Below, in pieces: positions 1-10,002 of a DNA stretch of 36,993 bases. The stretch's first letter is position 1, and each line of letters begins with the position of its first letter. The DNA is from Comamonadaceae bacterium (GTDB lineage Bacteria; Pseudomonadota; Gammaproteobacteria; Burkholderiales; Burkholderiaceae_C). A model generated the notes under the pieces. The model did not search any database. It saw only the letters and a program-made list of their open reading frames with translations, and was not told the DNA's origin. The position numbers were made by a program, and so were the translations under genes. The stretch covers positions 1 to 36,993 of the forward strand of contig CANFQF010000013.1 in NCBI GenBank assembly GCA_947449025.1, in the 5' to 3' direction.

Positions 1-1
1 C

Positions 2-1714
2 ACACCGGAATTCGACGTCCTCGTCGTCGGCAGCGGCTTGGCAGGCCTGTGCGCCGCCCTGCTGCTGGCCCCGCAAAAACGCGTGGCCCTTCTCACCAAA
101 CAGACCCTGGCCGACAGCGCTAGCGGCTGGGCTCAGGGCGGCATCGCCGCGGTGATGGACGAGGCGGACAGTCTCGAGTCACATGTGCAAGACACTCTGG
201 TCGCCGGCGCCGGCCTGTGCGACCGTCAGGCCACACGCTTCGTCGTTGGGAACGCACCCGAAGCGATTGCCTGGCTGCAGTCCCAGGGCGTGCAATTTTC
301 CGAAGAAGCCGGTCGCCTGCACCTGACCCGGGAAGGCGGCCACAGCGCCCGGCGCATCGTCCATGCCACGGACGCCACCGGCGCGGCGGTGCAGCAGGCC
401 CTGCTCCAGCGGCTGCGCGAAACGGCGGGCATCACCGTGTTCGAACGGCACATGCTGGTCGACCTGATCACGACACCGGTACAGGTACAGGAACCGGTAC
501 AGGTGCCGGGCGGGGCCGCACAGGACGCAGCACAGGCGGCAGGCGGCGGGCCTGGGGCGCGTCGCTGCCTGGGTCTGCAAGCGCTCGACGAGGCCAGCGG
601 CAAGCTGATCAGCCTGCACGCCCCGTACACGGTGCTGGCCACTGGCGGCGCAGGTCAGGTCTACCTGCACACCACCAATCCGCCCACGGCCACAGGAGAT
701 GGCATGGCTGCTGCCTGGCGCGCCGGCTGCCGGCTGATGAACATGGAGTTCATCCAGTTCCACCCGACCTGCCTGTCCCACCTGGGGGCCAGAAACTTCC
801 TAATCTCCGAGGCGTTGCGCGGCGAGGGCGGGCGACTGCTGCTGCCCGATGGCACCCGCTTCATGCCGGCCCACGATCCGCGCGCCGAATTGGCGTCGCG
901 CGACATCGTCACCCGCGCGATCGACGCCGAGATGAAGCGCAGCGGCCTGAGCTGCGTGTACCTGGACATCAGCCACCGCGGCGCCGACTTCATCCGCGCA
1001 CACTTCCCGACCATCCATGCGCGCTGCCTGCAAGTGGGCATCGACATCACCCGCGAGCCCATTCCGGTGGTGCCGGCGGCGCACTATGCCTGCGGCGGCG
1101 TACTGACCGACCTGGCCGGGCAAACGGACCTGCCTGGCCTGTACGCCATCGGCGAGACCGCCTGCACCGGGCTGCAGGGCGCCAACCGGCTGGCAAGCAA
1201 CTCGCTGCTCGAATGCATCGTCCTGGCGCGCTCCGCGGCGCGAGACATCCTGGCTGACCCGCTGGCCATACCACTGGCACCGCGGTTAACGCCTTCGGCG
1301 ATGTTCAATGGGACTGCGACCGAAGCTGTGACCGCGACACCGCAGATGCAGCCACTGCCTATGCAGCAAGAGCAGGCGCCCTGTCCCGGCGACGACAAAG
1401 AGGCGCAGCAGATCGCGCAAACCCGGGAGGCGCTGCGCAGGTGCATGTGGCAGGACGTAGGCATCGTGCGCAGCGATGCGCAGCTGGCCCGGGCGGCGCG
1501 ACGCATCCAAGGGCTCCAGCAGACAGGCGACGAAGTCCTGGCGACCGGCAGGACCTGCCTCAGCAAGCTAGAGCTACGCAACCTGCTTCAAGTGGCCGAC
1601 CTCATCGTGCGCTCGGCCACCCTGCGGCAGGAGAGTCGCGGGCTGCACTTCAACCGTGACCACCCGGACACGCTGGCTGAGGCCAGGCCGACGGTGCTGG
1701 GCCCCCGCCGCTAA
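2..1714 (+). CDS. nadB: L-aspartate oxidase (NadB), 5' truncated by the window edge
   Basis: Frame is open from base 2 (TPEFDVLVVGSGLAGLCAALLL, dinucleotide-binding motif), so the listed TTG at 38 is internal. Motifs GGIAAVMDEADSLESHVQDTLVAGAGLCD, NLEFIQFHPT-like, LRGEGGRLLLPDGTRFMP, VPAAHYACGGVLTD, GANRLASNSLLECIV are typical of NadB. Confidence 0.95.
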   Translation, partial: TPEFDVLVVGSGLAGLCAALLLAPQKRVALLTKQTLADSASGWAQGGIAAVMDEADSLESHVQDTLVAGAGLCDRQATRFVVGNAPEAIAWLQSQGVQFSEEAGRLHLTREGGHSARRIVHATDATGAAVQQALLQRLRETAGITVFERHMLVDLITTPVQVQEPVQVPGGAAQDAAQAAGGGPGARRCLGLQALDEASGKLISLHAPYTVLATGGAGQVYLHTTNPPTATGDGMAAAWRAGCRLMNMEFIQFHPTCLSHLGARNFLISEALRGEGGRLLLPDGTRFMPAHDPRAELASRDIVTRAIDAEMKRSGLSCVYLDISHRGADFIRAHFPTIHARCLQVGIDITREPIPVVPAAHYACGGVLTDLAGQTDLPGLYAIGETACTGLQGANRLASNSLLECIVLARSAARDILADPLAIPLAPRLTPSAMFNGTATEAVTATPQMQPLPMQQEQAPCPGDDKEAQQIAQTREALRRCMWQDVGIVRSDAQLARAARRIQGLQQTGDEVLATGRTCLSKLELRNLLQVADLIVRSATLRQESRGLHFNRDHPDTLAEARPTVLGPRR

Positions 1715-1720
1715 GGATTT

Positions 1721-2851
1721 TCAGACCGCGCCGAGGTCGGGCACCAGCGAGCCGGCCGGCTGACCGTTCTTGAGGGCGGCAGTGAAGGCCAGCATGCGGT
1801 CGATCGGCGAGCGTGCCCGGTCGATGATGGCGCTGTCAACCGTGATCTCGTTGGCGCCGGTTTCCAGCACACGGGCGAGGTCGGCCAGGCCATTCATGGC
1901 CATCCACGGGCAGTGCGCGCAGCTTTTGCAGGTGGCGCTGTTGCCCGCCGTCGGGGCCTCGATGAAGACCTTGCCCGGATTGAGCGCGCGCAGCTTGTGC
2001 ATCAGGCCGTTGTCGGTGGCGACAATGAACTCGCGCGCGTCCAACTCGCGGGCGGCTTGCAAGATGCCGGAGGTGGAGCCCACCGCGTCGGCCTGGGCGA
2101 TCACCTCGGCTGGCGCCTCAGGGTGCACCAGGATCTTGGCGCCGGGATGGTGTTTTTTCAGGTCGCCGAGCTCGAAGCCCTTGAACTCGTCGTGCACGAT
2201 GCACGAGCCGTTCCAGAACACCATGTCTGCGCCGGTCTGGCGGCGCACGTAGTCGCCCAGATGGCGGTCGGGCGCCCAGAGGATTTTGTGGCCCTTGTCA
2301 CGGAGGGCAGCGACGATTTCCAGCGCGCAACTGGAGGTGACCACCCAGTCGGCGCGCGCCTTCACCGCAGCGCTGGTGTTGGCATAGACCACCACGGTGC
2401 GGTCCGGATGCTGGTCGCAGAAGGCGCCAAATTCATCGATCGGGCAGCCCAGGTCCAGCGAGCAGGTCGCGTCCAGGTCGGGCATCAGCACACGCTTGGA
2501 CGGGGAAATGATTTTGGCGGTCTCGCCCATGAAGCGCACGCCGGAGACCACCAGGGTCTGGGCCGCATGGTCGCGGCCGAAACGGGCCATCTCGAGCGAG
2601 TCGCTCACCAGGCCGCCGGTTTCCTCGGCCAGATCTTGCAGGTCGGGGTGCACGTAGTAGTGCGAGACCATAACCGCATTGCGCTCCTTCAGGAGGCGGC
2701 GGATGCGGTCCTTGAGCGCAACGCGCTCGGCCTGCGAGGGCTCGGCGGGCACGCGGGCCCAGGCATGGCGGGTCGAGCAGACCTCGCCTTCGGGCTGCTC
2801 GTACTCGACGTCCTTGAGCGGCGCCGGGGCTGAAAAATTGGCGGCGCTCAT
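1721..2851 (-). CDS. nadA: Quinolinate synthase (NadA)
   Basis: [64 protein letters not shown]. Start set at MSAANFSAP (CAT 2849-2851); the 452-aa ORF extends upstream without homology-like sequence. Confidence 0.95.
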   Translation of the reverse strand: MSAANFSAPAPLKDVEYEQPEGEVCSTRHAWARVPAEPSQAERVALKDRIRRLLKERNAVMVSHYYVHPDLQDLAEETGGLVSDSLEMARFGRDHAAQTLVVSGVRFMGETAKIISPSKRVLMPDLDATCSLDLGCPIDEFGAFCDQHPDRTVVVYANTSAAVKARADWVVTSSCALEIVAALRDKGHKILWAPDRHLGDYVRRQTGADMVFWNGSCIVHDEFKGFELGDLKKHHPGAKILVHPEAPAEVIAQADAVGSTSGILQAARELDAREFIVATDNGLMHKLRALNPGKVFIEAPTAGNSATCKSCAHCPWMAMNGLADLARVLETGANEITVDSAIIDRARSPIDRMLAFTAALKNGQPAGSLVPDLGAV

Positions 2852-3078
2852 CACAAATTCTTCAATCGCATGGAAAAGTCGGTCGCTGCGGCGTCCGGAG
2901 TCGGGGTACCGATGGAGATGCGGTCGGCACCGCATGAGGCCCACATTGTCGCAGCGACAGACGGGGCCACGCGCGAGCACTCGAAAAATCCGGACATCCT
3001 GAGAGCATAGCCTGCCGCCAGCGCCCCCCTCCAAGTCACCCCAGGCCGGGCCAAGCGAGGCCGGCCACTGGCGGCACA

Positions 3079-3408
3079 ATGCGCGCCATGCGCACCCCCT
3101 ACCAAGCCCTGGACACTACCCGCGAGCAGGCCCAGTCCCTGCCCGGCCCCACCCTGCTGGAGTTCGGCACCAACTGGTGCGGCTGGTGCCAGGGCGCGCA
3201 GCCACACATCGAGGCAGCCCTGGCGGGGCAGACTGGCCTCCGGCACCTGAAAGAGGAGGACGGCAAGGGCCGGCGCCTGGGCCGCGCCTTCGGCGTCAAG
3301 CTCTGGCCGACGCTGGTGTTTCTGCAGGACGGGCAAGAGGTAGCGCGGGTGGTGCGCCCCGCCAGCGCGCAAGACGTGCGCCAGGCCTTGCAGCAGTTGC
3401 AGGCCTGA
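3079..3408 (+). CDS. Thioredoxin family protein (CGWC active site)
   Basis: [22 protein letters not shown] and cis-Pro region [21 protein letters not shown] at 3079 or 3088. Confidence 0.8.
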   Translation: MRAMRTPYQALDTTREQAQSLPGPTLLEFGTNWCGWCQGAQPHIEAALAGQTGLRHLKEEDGKGRRLGRAFGVKLWPTLVFLQDGQEVARVVRPASAQDVRQALQQLQA

Positions 3409-3465
3409 ACGGCCCAGTGCCATCTTCACCCTGAAAGTCCGGGCTCACGCCCGGCGGCAGCGGGC

Positions 3466-4473
3466 TCAGCGCTCGCCTTCGGCCCGCGCCTCACGCCCCA
3501 TCAGCGCGGCAAGCGCCTCGGCGGGGCGCAACTGGCCGTCCAGCAGACCCACCACCGCCTGCGCGATGGGCATGTCGACGCCCAGGCCTGCTGCCCGCTG
3601 CACCACGGTGCGCGCGCAGTACACGCCTTCGGCCACATGGCCCAGGGATTCCACCGCCTGGGCCAGCGTTTTGCCCTGCGCCAGCAGCAGACCCACCCGG
3701 CGGTTGCGGGACAGGTCACCGGTGGCGGTGAGCACCAGGTCACCCAGGCCCGACAGACCCATGAAGGTCTCGGCCCGCGCGCCCAGCGCCAGCCCAAGGC
3801 GGCTGATCTCGGCCAGGCCGCGGGTGATGAGTGCCGCACGGGCGTTGAGCCCAAGCCCCAGGCCGTCGCACAGGCCGGTGGCAATCGCCAGCACGTTCTT
3901 GACCGCGCCACCCACCTCGACTCCGGCCAGGTCGTCGTTGGCGTAAATGCGCAGGCTGGGGTTGTGGAAGGCGGCCACCAGGGCCTCACGCACGGACGCG
4001 TGGCGGCTGGCCGCGACCAGGGCGGTGGGTTGCCCGCGAGCGACCTCCTGGGCAAAGCTGGGACCGCTGAGCGCTCCGGCTTGCAAGCCGGGCGCCACCT
4101 CGGCCTGGATTTCGTGCCCCATCAGACCGCCTGTAGACGGACCACCGGCCTCGAAGCCCTTGCAAAGCCAAGCCACCGGCACCCGGACACCGGCCAGAGC
4201 CAGAAGCATGCCGCGCAGGCCGGCCATGGGGGTGGCGATGATGACCAGGTCATGGGCAGCGGCCAGGCGGTCCAAGGCGCCGGCAGCCGGACCTTCGACC
4301 TGGAGCCGCTCCGGAAAGGTGATGCCGGGCAGGTAGCGCGCGTTCTGGCGCGCCTCGCGCATCGGCGTCACCTGGGATGCGTCACGCGCCCAGAGGGTCA
4401 CCGGGTGCCGGGCGGCGGCGTTGACCGCCAGAGCAGTGCCCCAGGCGCCGGCGCCGAGGATCAGGATGCGCAC
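3466..4473 (-). CDS. gpsA: NAD(P)H-dependent glycerol-3-phosphate dehydrogenase
   Basis: [21 protein letters not shown]-terminal Rossmann motif; [54 protein letters not shown]. Confidence 0.95.
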   Translation of the reverse strand: MRILILGAGAWGTALAVNAAARHPVTLWARDASQVTPMREARQNARYLPGITFPERLQVEGPAAGALDRLAAAHDLVIIATPMAGLRGMLLALAGVRVPVAWLCKGFEAGGPSTGGLMGHEIQAEVAPGLQAGALSGPSFAQEVARGQPTALVAASRHASVREALVAAFHNPSLRIYANDDLAGVEVGGAVKNVLAIATGLCDGLGLGLNARAALITRGLAEISRLGLALGARAETFMGLSGLGDLVLTATGDLSRNRRVGLLLAQGKTLAQAVESLGHVAEGVYCARTVVQRAAGLGVDMPIAQAVVGLLDGQLRPAEALAALMGREARAEGER

Positions 4474-4566
4474 GACCCCGACCTCAGACTAGAAGTGATG
4501 GACGGATTCAGCGTTGTCGAGCATGCAGGATGCACGGGCATGACGAGTTCGTCCGCGGCTTCTTGC

Positions 4567-5025
4567 TCAGGCGTTGGTGATGATGGGAGAGCCCTGCTGG
4601 GCGGCCTGCTGCTGCTCGTACATGGCCTGGAAGTTGATCTCGGCCAGGGTCACCGGCGGGAAGCCGGCGCGGGTGGTGAGATCGCTCACATTGCTGCGCA
4701 GGTAAGGGAAGACGATTTGCGGGCACATGGCGCCGACCAGGCCGCCCACCTGCGCATCGTCGAAACCGCGGATCTCGAACAACCCGGCCTGCTTGCACTC
4801 GACCAGAAACAGGGTGCGGTCACCCACCTTGGCGGTGACGGTGGCGCCCACCGACACCTCGAACAGGCCCTCGCCCGCCTGCTGCGCCTCCACGCCCAGC
4901 TGGATATCGATCGCCGGAGCTTCCTGCTGCTCCAGGCGGATCGCGGGGGAATTGGGCTGCTCGACCGATGCTTCCTTCAGGTAGACGGTGAGGATCTGGA
5001 ACACGGGGGCCTGGGCGTCGGACAT
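4567..5025 (-). CDS. secB: Protein-export chaperone SecB
   Basis: [65 protein letters not shown] are characteristic SecB motifs. Confidence 0.95.
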   Translation of the reverse strand: MSDAQAPVFQILTVYLKEASVEQPNSPAIRLEQQEAPAIDIQLGVEAQQAGEGLFEVSVGATVTAKVGDRTLFLVECKQAGLFEIRGFDDAQVGGLVGAMCPQIVFPYLRSNVSDLTTRAGFPPVTLAEINFQAMYEQQQAAQQGSPIITNA

Positions 5026-5097
5026 GGAATTTTTCTCGTGAGGGAGCGGTCCTGCTGCAGTCGCAGAAGGACCGAAATGATGGGTCGAAGGATTATG

Positions 5098-5358
5098 TCA
5101 GGCGCCCTGCAACAGCGGCATCAGGCCGCCACGGCCGTCGAGCGCCACCAGGTCGTCGCAGCCACCGACATGGGTGGTACCGATGAAGATCTGGGGCACG
5201 GTGCGGCGCTGGGTGAGCGCCATCATCTCGTCGCGCCGGGTGGGGTCGGTGTCGATGCGGATTTCTTCGATCGCCTCCACCCCGCGCGCTTTGAGCAGCT
5301 GCTTGGCACGCACGCAGTAGGGGCAAACGGCGGTGGTGTACATCTTGACGGCTTGCAT
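5098..5358 (-). CDS. grxC: Glutaredoxin 3
   Basis: 86 aa; CPYC active site (TTAVCPYCVRAKQLL), TVPQIFIGTTHVGGCDDLVALDGRGGL. Confidence 0.93.
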   Translation of the reverse strand: MQAVKMYTTAVCPYCVRAKQLLKARGVEAIEEIRIDTDPTRRDEMMALTQRRTVPQIFIGTTHVGGCDDLVALDGRGGLMPLLQGA

Positions 5359-5371
5359 GGTGACCGGCTCC

Positions 5372-5779
5372 TCAGGACTTCAGGACAGGCAGGTTGGCGT
5401 CTTTCCAGGCGCGCAGGCCACCGGCCAGCACCTGAGCATTGGCATAGCCCAGGCGGCGAGCGGTGTCGGCGGCTTTGCGTGCCCGCGTGCCGCTGGCACA
5501 GACCAGCAGCAGCGGAAGCGCCTTGTTCTTCACCTGCTCGGGCAAGCGGCTGGACAGATCTGCCAGGGGAATGTGGCGGGCGCCGGTGATGTGGCCGGCG
5601 GCGAACTCCTCGGCGCTGCACACGTCCACCACCACGGCCTTCTCGCGGTTGATCAGGTTCACAGCGGCCGCCGGGGCCAGGCCGGTGGCCACGCTCCCAC
5701 GGATCACGGGGACGAGCAGCATGAGGCCGGAGCTCAGGGCGACGGCGAGCAGCATCCAGTTGTCGATGAAAAATTTCAC
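5372..5779 (-). CDS. Rhodanese-like domain membrane protein (YibN-like)
   Basis: N-terminal hydrophobic segment followed by rhodanese domain: VVDVCSAEEFAAGHITGARHIPL, LLLVCASGTRARKAADTARRLGYANAQVLAGGLRAWKDANLP; sits directly upstream of grxC-secB-gpsA as in the yibN locus. Confidence 0.9.
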   Translation of the reverse strand: MKFFIDNWMLLAVALSSGLMLLVPVIRGSVATGLAPAAAVNLINREKAVVVDVCSAEEFAAGHITGARHIPLADLSSRLPEQVKNKALPLLLVCASGTRARKAADTARRLGYANAQVLAGGLRAWKDANLPVLKS

Positions 5780-5870
5780 GGGAAGGCGGTCCGGATGAGG
5801 GACGCGAGGGGGTGGAAAGCAGTGATTCTAAAATCCCGGGCTATTCCCTTTCTTCCACAGGCGCTTGCCC

Positions 5871-6614
5871 ATGTACAAACTTGTCCTGATTCGTCACGGC
5901 GAATCGACCTGGAACCTCGAAAACCGCTTCACCGGCTGGACCGACGTCGATCTGACCCCCACCGGGGTCGACCAGGCCAAGGCGGCCGGCCGTTTGCTCA
6001 AGGCCGAGGGCTACGACTTTGACCTCTGCTTCACCAGCGTTCTCAAGCGCGCCACCCGCACCCTGTGGCACACCCTGGACGAGATGGACCGCACCTGGCT
6101 GCCGGTGGTCCACAGCTGGCGCCTCAATGAACGCCACTATGGCGCGCTGCAAGGGCTGAACAAGGCCGACATGGCCAAACAGTTCGGCGACGCCCAGGTG
6201 CTGATCTGGCGCCGCAGCTACGACACCCCGCCGCCGGCCCTGGAGCCGACCGACCCGCGCAGCGAACGCGGTGACCGCCGCTATGACAGCATGGCCCCCA
6301 TGCCGGTGCCCCTGACCGAGTGCCTCAAGGACACGGTGGCCCGGGTGGTTCCCTTCTGGAGCGAGTCCATGGCACCGGCGATCCGAGCCGGCAAACGGGT
6401 GGTCGTGGCCGCGCATGGCAATTCGATCCGTGCCCTGATCAAGCACCTGGACGGCATTTCCGACAGCGACATCGTGAGCCTGAACATCCCCAACGGCATC
6501 CCCCTGGTGTACGAATTCGACGCCGAGATGAAGCCGGTTCGTCACTACTACCTGGGCGACGCCGAGGCTGCGGCCAAGGCGGCTGCGGCCGTGGCCGCTC
6601 AGGGCAAGGCCTGA
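5871..6614 (+). CDS. gpmA: 2,3-bisphosphoglycerate-dependent phosphoglycerate mutase
   Basis: [74 protein letters not shown] at 5871 (ORF track includes an upstream TTG at 5865). Confidence 0.96.
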   Translation: MYKLVLIRHGESTWNLENRFTGWTDVDLTPTGVDQAKAAGRLLKAEGYDFDLCFTSVLKRATRTLWHTLDEMDRTWLPVVHSWRLNERHYGALQGLNKADMAKQFGDAQVLIWRRSYDTPPPALEPTDPRSERGDRRYDSMAPMPVPLTECLKDTVARVVPFWSESMAPAIRAGKRVVVAAHGNSIRALIKHLDGISDSDIVSLNIPNGIPLVYEFDAEMKPVRHYYLGDAEAAAKAAAAVAAQGKA

Positions 6615-6772
6615 GGCTGGGCCCCCCAGGCCCTGCATCCGGAGTGCGGGCCCGGGGCTGGCGCCAAGCCAAGGCCCGACCGCCGACTGGGACATCGCCC
6701 GCAGCCCCGGAGGCGGGGGGCGACCCCGGGTGTATATTGACCGCCTGAGGACTAGGAACCCCGCCACCCCCC

Positions 6773-8218
6773 ATGCGTCAGAAACTCAAGATCGCCGGCT
6801 GGATTTCCGTGGGCGCGTTTGCCGGCGCCCTGACCACTGTCTCGCTGCAGACGGTGGCACGCGGCGCGCTCGCGCCACTTCCGCTCGAGGAGCTGCAGCA
6901 GCTCGCCGCCGTTTTCGGCATGGTCAAGAGCGACTATGTCGAAGCCGTCGACGAGAAAAAGCTGATCAGCGAGGCGATCACTGGCATGGTGGCCAGCCTG
7001 GATCCGCATTCCCAGTACTTCGACAAGAAGTCCTTCAAAGAGTTCCGCGAAGGCACTACCGGTCGCTTCGTTGGCGTGGGCATCGAAATCTCGCAAGAGG
7101 ACGGCCTGGTCAAGGTGGTTTCTCCGATCGAAGGCTCGCCCGCCTTCCGCGCCGGCCTGCAGCCCAATGACCTGATCACCCGGGTCGACGACACGCCGAT
7201 CAAAGGCATGTCGTTGAACGAGGCCGTCAAGCGCATGCGCGGCGAGCCCAATACCAAGGTGGTGCTCACCGTGCTGCGCAAGTCCGAGGAGCGGACTTTC
7301 ACTGTGACCATCACCCGCGAAGAGATCAAGACGGTCTCGGTCAAGGCCAAGGTCATCGAGCCGGGCTACGCCTGGATTCGTCTGACCCAATTCCAGGACC
7401 GCACGGTCGAAGACTTCGTGCGCCGGCTGGAGGAAATCTACAAGGCCGAGCCGCAGCTCAAGGGCCTGGTGCTCGACCTGCGCAACGACCCGGGCGGCCT
7501 GCTCGACGCCGCGGTGGCGGTTTCCGCAGCCTTCCTGCCGGACAACGTGACCGTGGTCTCCACCAATGGGCAACTGGCCGAAAGCAAGTTCGTCTACAAG
7601 GCCGCGCCGGAGTTTTACCTGCGCCGCCCTGGCAACGACCCGCTGCGCAAGCTGCCGGCAGCCCTCAAGAGCGTGCCCCTGGTGGTCCTGGTCAACGAGG
7701 GCTCTGCCTCGGCCAGCGAGATCGTGGCCGGCGCCCTGCAAGACCACAAGCGCGCCACCATCATGGGCAGCCAGACCTTCGGCAAGGGCTCGGTGCAGAC
7801 GGTGCGGCCGCTCGGCCCCGACACCGGCCTCAAGCTCACCACGGCGCGCTACTACACCCCCAGCGGCAAATCCATTCAGGCCCGCGGCATCGTGCCCGAC
7901 GTGCTGGTGGACGAGAGCATCGAGGGCAATATCTTTGCGGTGCTGCGCACCCGCGAGGCCGACCTGGACAAGCACCTGGGCAACAACCAGGGCGCGGCCG
8001 AGGCACGCAACACCGCGCTCGAAGCCGCCCGTGAAGCGGCGCGCAAGCGGGCCGAAGAAGAGGCCCGCAAGCCGCCCTCCGAGCGCACCCTGGCGCCCGA
8101 GTTCGGCGGGCCCAAGGACTTCCAGCTCGCCCAAGCCATCAACCAGCTCCGGGGCCGGCCGGTGGTCGTGAGCAAGACCCAGGTCATTGCGAACAAAGAC
8201 GAGAAGAAAGAAAACTGA
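6773..8218 (+). CDS. ctpA: S41 family C-terminal processing peptidase (CtpA/Prc-like)
   Basis: PDZ domain (VGVGIEISQEDGLVKVVSPIEGSPAFRAGLQPNDLI), catalytic Ser GSASASEIVAGALQD and Lys FGKGSVQT, GIVPDV. Confidence 0.93.
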   Translation: MRQKLKIAGWISVGAFAGALTTVSLQTVARGALAPLPLEELQQLAAVFGMVKSDYVEAVDEKKLISEAITGMVASLDPHSQYFDKKSFKEFREGTTGRFVGVGIEISQEDGLVKVVSPIEGSPAFRAGLQPNDLITRVDDTPIKGMSLNEAVKRMRGEPNTKVVLTVLRKSEERTFTVTITREEIKTVSVKAKVIEPGYAWIRLTQFQDRTVEDFVRRLEEIYKAEPQLKGLVLDLRNDPGGLLDAAVAVSAAFLPDNVTVVSTNGQLAESKFVYKAAPEFYLRRPGNDPLRKLPAALKSVPLVVLVNEGSASASEIVAGALQDHKRATIMGSQTFGKGSVQTVRPLGPDTGLKLTTARYYTPSGKSIQARGIVPDVLVDESIEGNIFAVLRTREADLDKHLGNNQGAAEARNTALEAAREAARKRAEEEARKPPSERTLAPEFGGPKDFQLAQAINQLRGRPVVVSKTQVIANKDEKKEN

Positions 8219-8242
8219 TCGCCCTGGGCCGGCGCTCCACCC

Positions 8243-8267
8243 AAGCCGGCCACGGGCCGGCTTTTTT
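8243..8267 (+). terminator. Rho-independent terminator downstream of ctpA
   Basis: AAGCCGGCC-ACG-GGCCGGCTT perfect 9-bp stem, 3-nt loop, followed by further T residues (8264-8267). Confidence 0.85.
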
Positions 8268-8359
8268 CCGACCGTTTTTCAAGTTTCTTATCCCATGAAC
8301 TTCAAGCGTGTTCCCGGCCGATGCGCGTGACGCCCTAGGCCACCCCCGGCTTGTGCCCC

Positions 8360-9109
8360 ATGAATGACGACGAGCTCCTGCGCTACTCCCGCCACATCCT
8401 CCTCGACGAGATCGGGGTCGAGGGGCAGGCGCGCCTGCTGGCGGCGCATGCGCTCATCATCGGTGCCGGAGGCCTCGGTTCGCCGGTGGCGCTGTTCCTG
8501 GCCAGCGCCGGCGTCGGCCGCCTGACCCTGGTCGACCCGGACCAGGTCGACTTGACCAACCTGCAGCGCCAGATTGCCCACGCGACAGAACGGATCGGTC
8601 AGCCCAAGGTCGACTCGGCGCGCGCCGCGGTGGCGGCGCTCAATCCGGGCGTGCAGGTGCAGACCCTCGCAGCCCGCGCTGACGCGGCGCTGCTCGACCA
8701 GTTGCTGCCGGGATGCGACCTGGTGCTGGACTGCTCGGATAATTTCGCAACCCGGCAGGCAGTCAATGCGGCCAGCGTGCGGCACCGGGTGCCTCTGGTG
8801 TCGGGCGCGGCCCTGCGCTTCGAAGGCCAGTTGGCGGTGTTCGACCCGCGCCAGCCCCAAGCCCCCTGCTACGCCTGCTTGTTTCCTCCTGCGCAGGTTC
8901 CGCAAGAGGCGCAGTGCGCCACCATGGGCGTATTCGCACCGCTGGTCGGTGTGATCGGCAGCCTGCAGGCGGCCGAGGCACTCAAGCTGCTGGCCGGCAT
9001 CGGCCCGCCGTCGACAGGACGACTGCTGATGTTCGACGGATTGCGCCTGCAGTGGAGTGAGGTCCGGGTGCCCCGTCAGGCGGACTGCCCGGTGTGTGGC
9101 GCCCCCTGA
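8360..9109 (+). CDS. ThiF/MoeB/HesA family E1-like adenylyltransferase
   Basis: MNDDELLRYSRHILLDEIGVEGQARLLAAHALIIGAGGLGSPVALFLASAGVGRLTLVDPDQVDLTNLQRQI; Zn motifs CYAC and CPVC. ATG at 8360. Confidence 0.9.
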   Translation: MNDDELLRYSRHILLDEIGVEGQARLLAAHALIIGAGGLGSPVALFLASAGVGRLTLVDPDQVDLTNLQRQIAHATERIGQPKVDSARAAVAALNPGVQVQTLAARADAALLDQLLPGCDLVLDCSDNFATRQAVNAASVRHRVPLVSGAALRFEGQLAVFDPRQPQAPCYACLFPPAQVPQEAQCATMGVFAPLVGVIGSLQAAEALKLLAGIGPPSTGRLLMFDGLRLQWSEVRVPRQADCPVCGAP

Positions 9110-9139
9110 GCGGGGCCCGCGCCCCTCACGCAGTCGTCT

Positions 9140-9235
9140 TTATCGCAGGCCCGTGGCAAGCGCCAGCAAGGCGGCCAGCAACAAGGTGGCGAAAAAGAAA
9201 ACAAAACTGGTGGTGACGGTTTGCACGGGGCGCAT
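9140..9235 (-). CDS. Possible 31-aa single-TM small membrane peptide
   Basis: ATG at 9235: MRPVQTVTTSFVFFFATLLLAALLALATGLR*, strongly hydrophobic core; no good Shine-Dalgarno seen; below the size cut of the ORF track. Confidence 0.3.
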   Translation of the reverse strand: MRPVQTVTTSFVFFFATLLLAALLALATGLR

Positions 9236-9369
9236 CCTGGCAGGAGGTGGAAGGGACAGCGCAGGTCAAGCCTGCGCGTGTTTCCATCAGTGTGGGATGT
9301 GACAGCATGCCGCCGGAGTCGGAGCACCTTGCCGGCCCCTGTAGGCGGGACGGCCGCCCGGTGGGCGAC

Positions 9370-10002
9370 TCAGTCGATCAGCTTGTTCTTGAGGGCGTAA
9401 TAGGTGAGGTCGCTGTTGGAGGACAGGCTCATCTTTTCCATCAGGCGGGTGCGGTAGGTGCTCACCGTCTTGACCGAGAGTGACAGCGCCCGGGCGATAT
9501 CGCCCGCCGTCTCGCCCATCGCCAATTTGAGAAACACCTGGAACTCCCGCTCCGACAGCTGCTCATGCGGCGCGCCGCCCTCTTTGCGATTGAGCTGCTG
9601 CGCGAGCAACTCGGCAACTGCGGGCGAGATGTAGCGCCGGCCCAGGGAGATGGTGCGAATGGCGTTGACGATTTCCATCGGCTCGCATTCCTTGTTGAGG
9701 TAGCCGCTGGCCCCCTGGCGTATGAGGTTCATCGCGTAATGCTCCTCCGGATAACCGGAGAGGATGAGGATGCCCACGTCGGGCGCCTTGGCGCGGATCA
9801 TGCCCAGCGCGTCAATGCCGCTTTGCCCGGGCATGGACAGGTCCATGACCAGCACATCGAGCTCGGTGGTGCGGACCAGATCGATCGCCTCCCGGCCGCT
9901 GGCCGCCTCTCCCACCACCCGCAGGTCAACCTGCTCGGAGAAGAACTGCTTGAGGCCCGACCGCACGATGGCATGGTCGTCCACGATACCGACTTTGATC
10001 AT
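9370..10002 (-). CDS. NarL/FixJ-family response regulator (LuxR-type HTH), UvrY/GacA-like architecture
   Basis: Receiver: MIKVGIVDDHAIVRSGLKQFF, DVLVMDLSMPGQSGIDAL, LILSGYPEEHYAMNLIRQGASGYLNKE; HTH: LSEREFQVFLKLAMGETAGDIARALSLSVKTVSTYRTRLMEKM. Confidence 0.93.
   Translation of the reverse strand: MIKVGIVDDHAIVRSGLKQFFSEQVDLRVVGEAASGREAIDLVRTTELDVLVMDLSMPGQSGIDALGMIRAKAPDVGILILSGYPEEHYAMNLIRQGASGYLNKECEPMEIVNAIRTISLGRRYISPAVAELLAQQLNRKEGGAPHEQLSEREFQVFLKLAMGETAGDIARALSLSVKTVSTYRTRLMEKMSLSSNSDLTYYALKNKLID

Noticed and set aside
3439-3454. Hairpin CCGGGC-TCAC-GCCCGG between the thioredoxin-like gene and gpsA
   Set aside because: Short stem and no T tract; could be a convergent terminator but the evidence is too weak to call.
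3637-5589. 650-aa plus-strand ORF
   Set aside because: Runs antisense across gpsA, secB, grxC and the rhodanese gene including their gaps; no domain signature; GC-rich antisense artefact.
6752-8134. 460-aa minus-strand ORF over ctpA
   Set aside because: Antisense shadow of ctpA, which has clear PDZ and S41 catalytic motifs.
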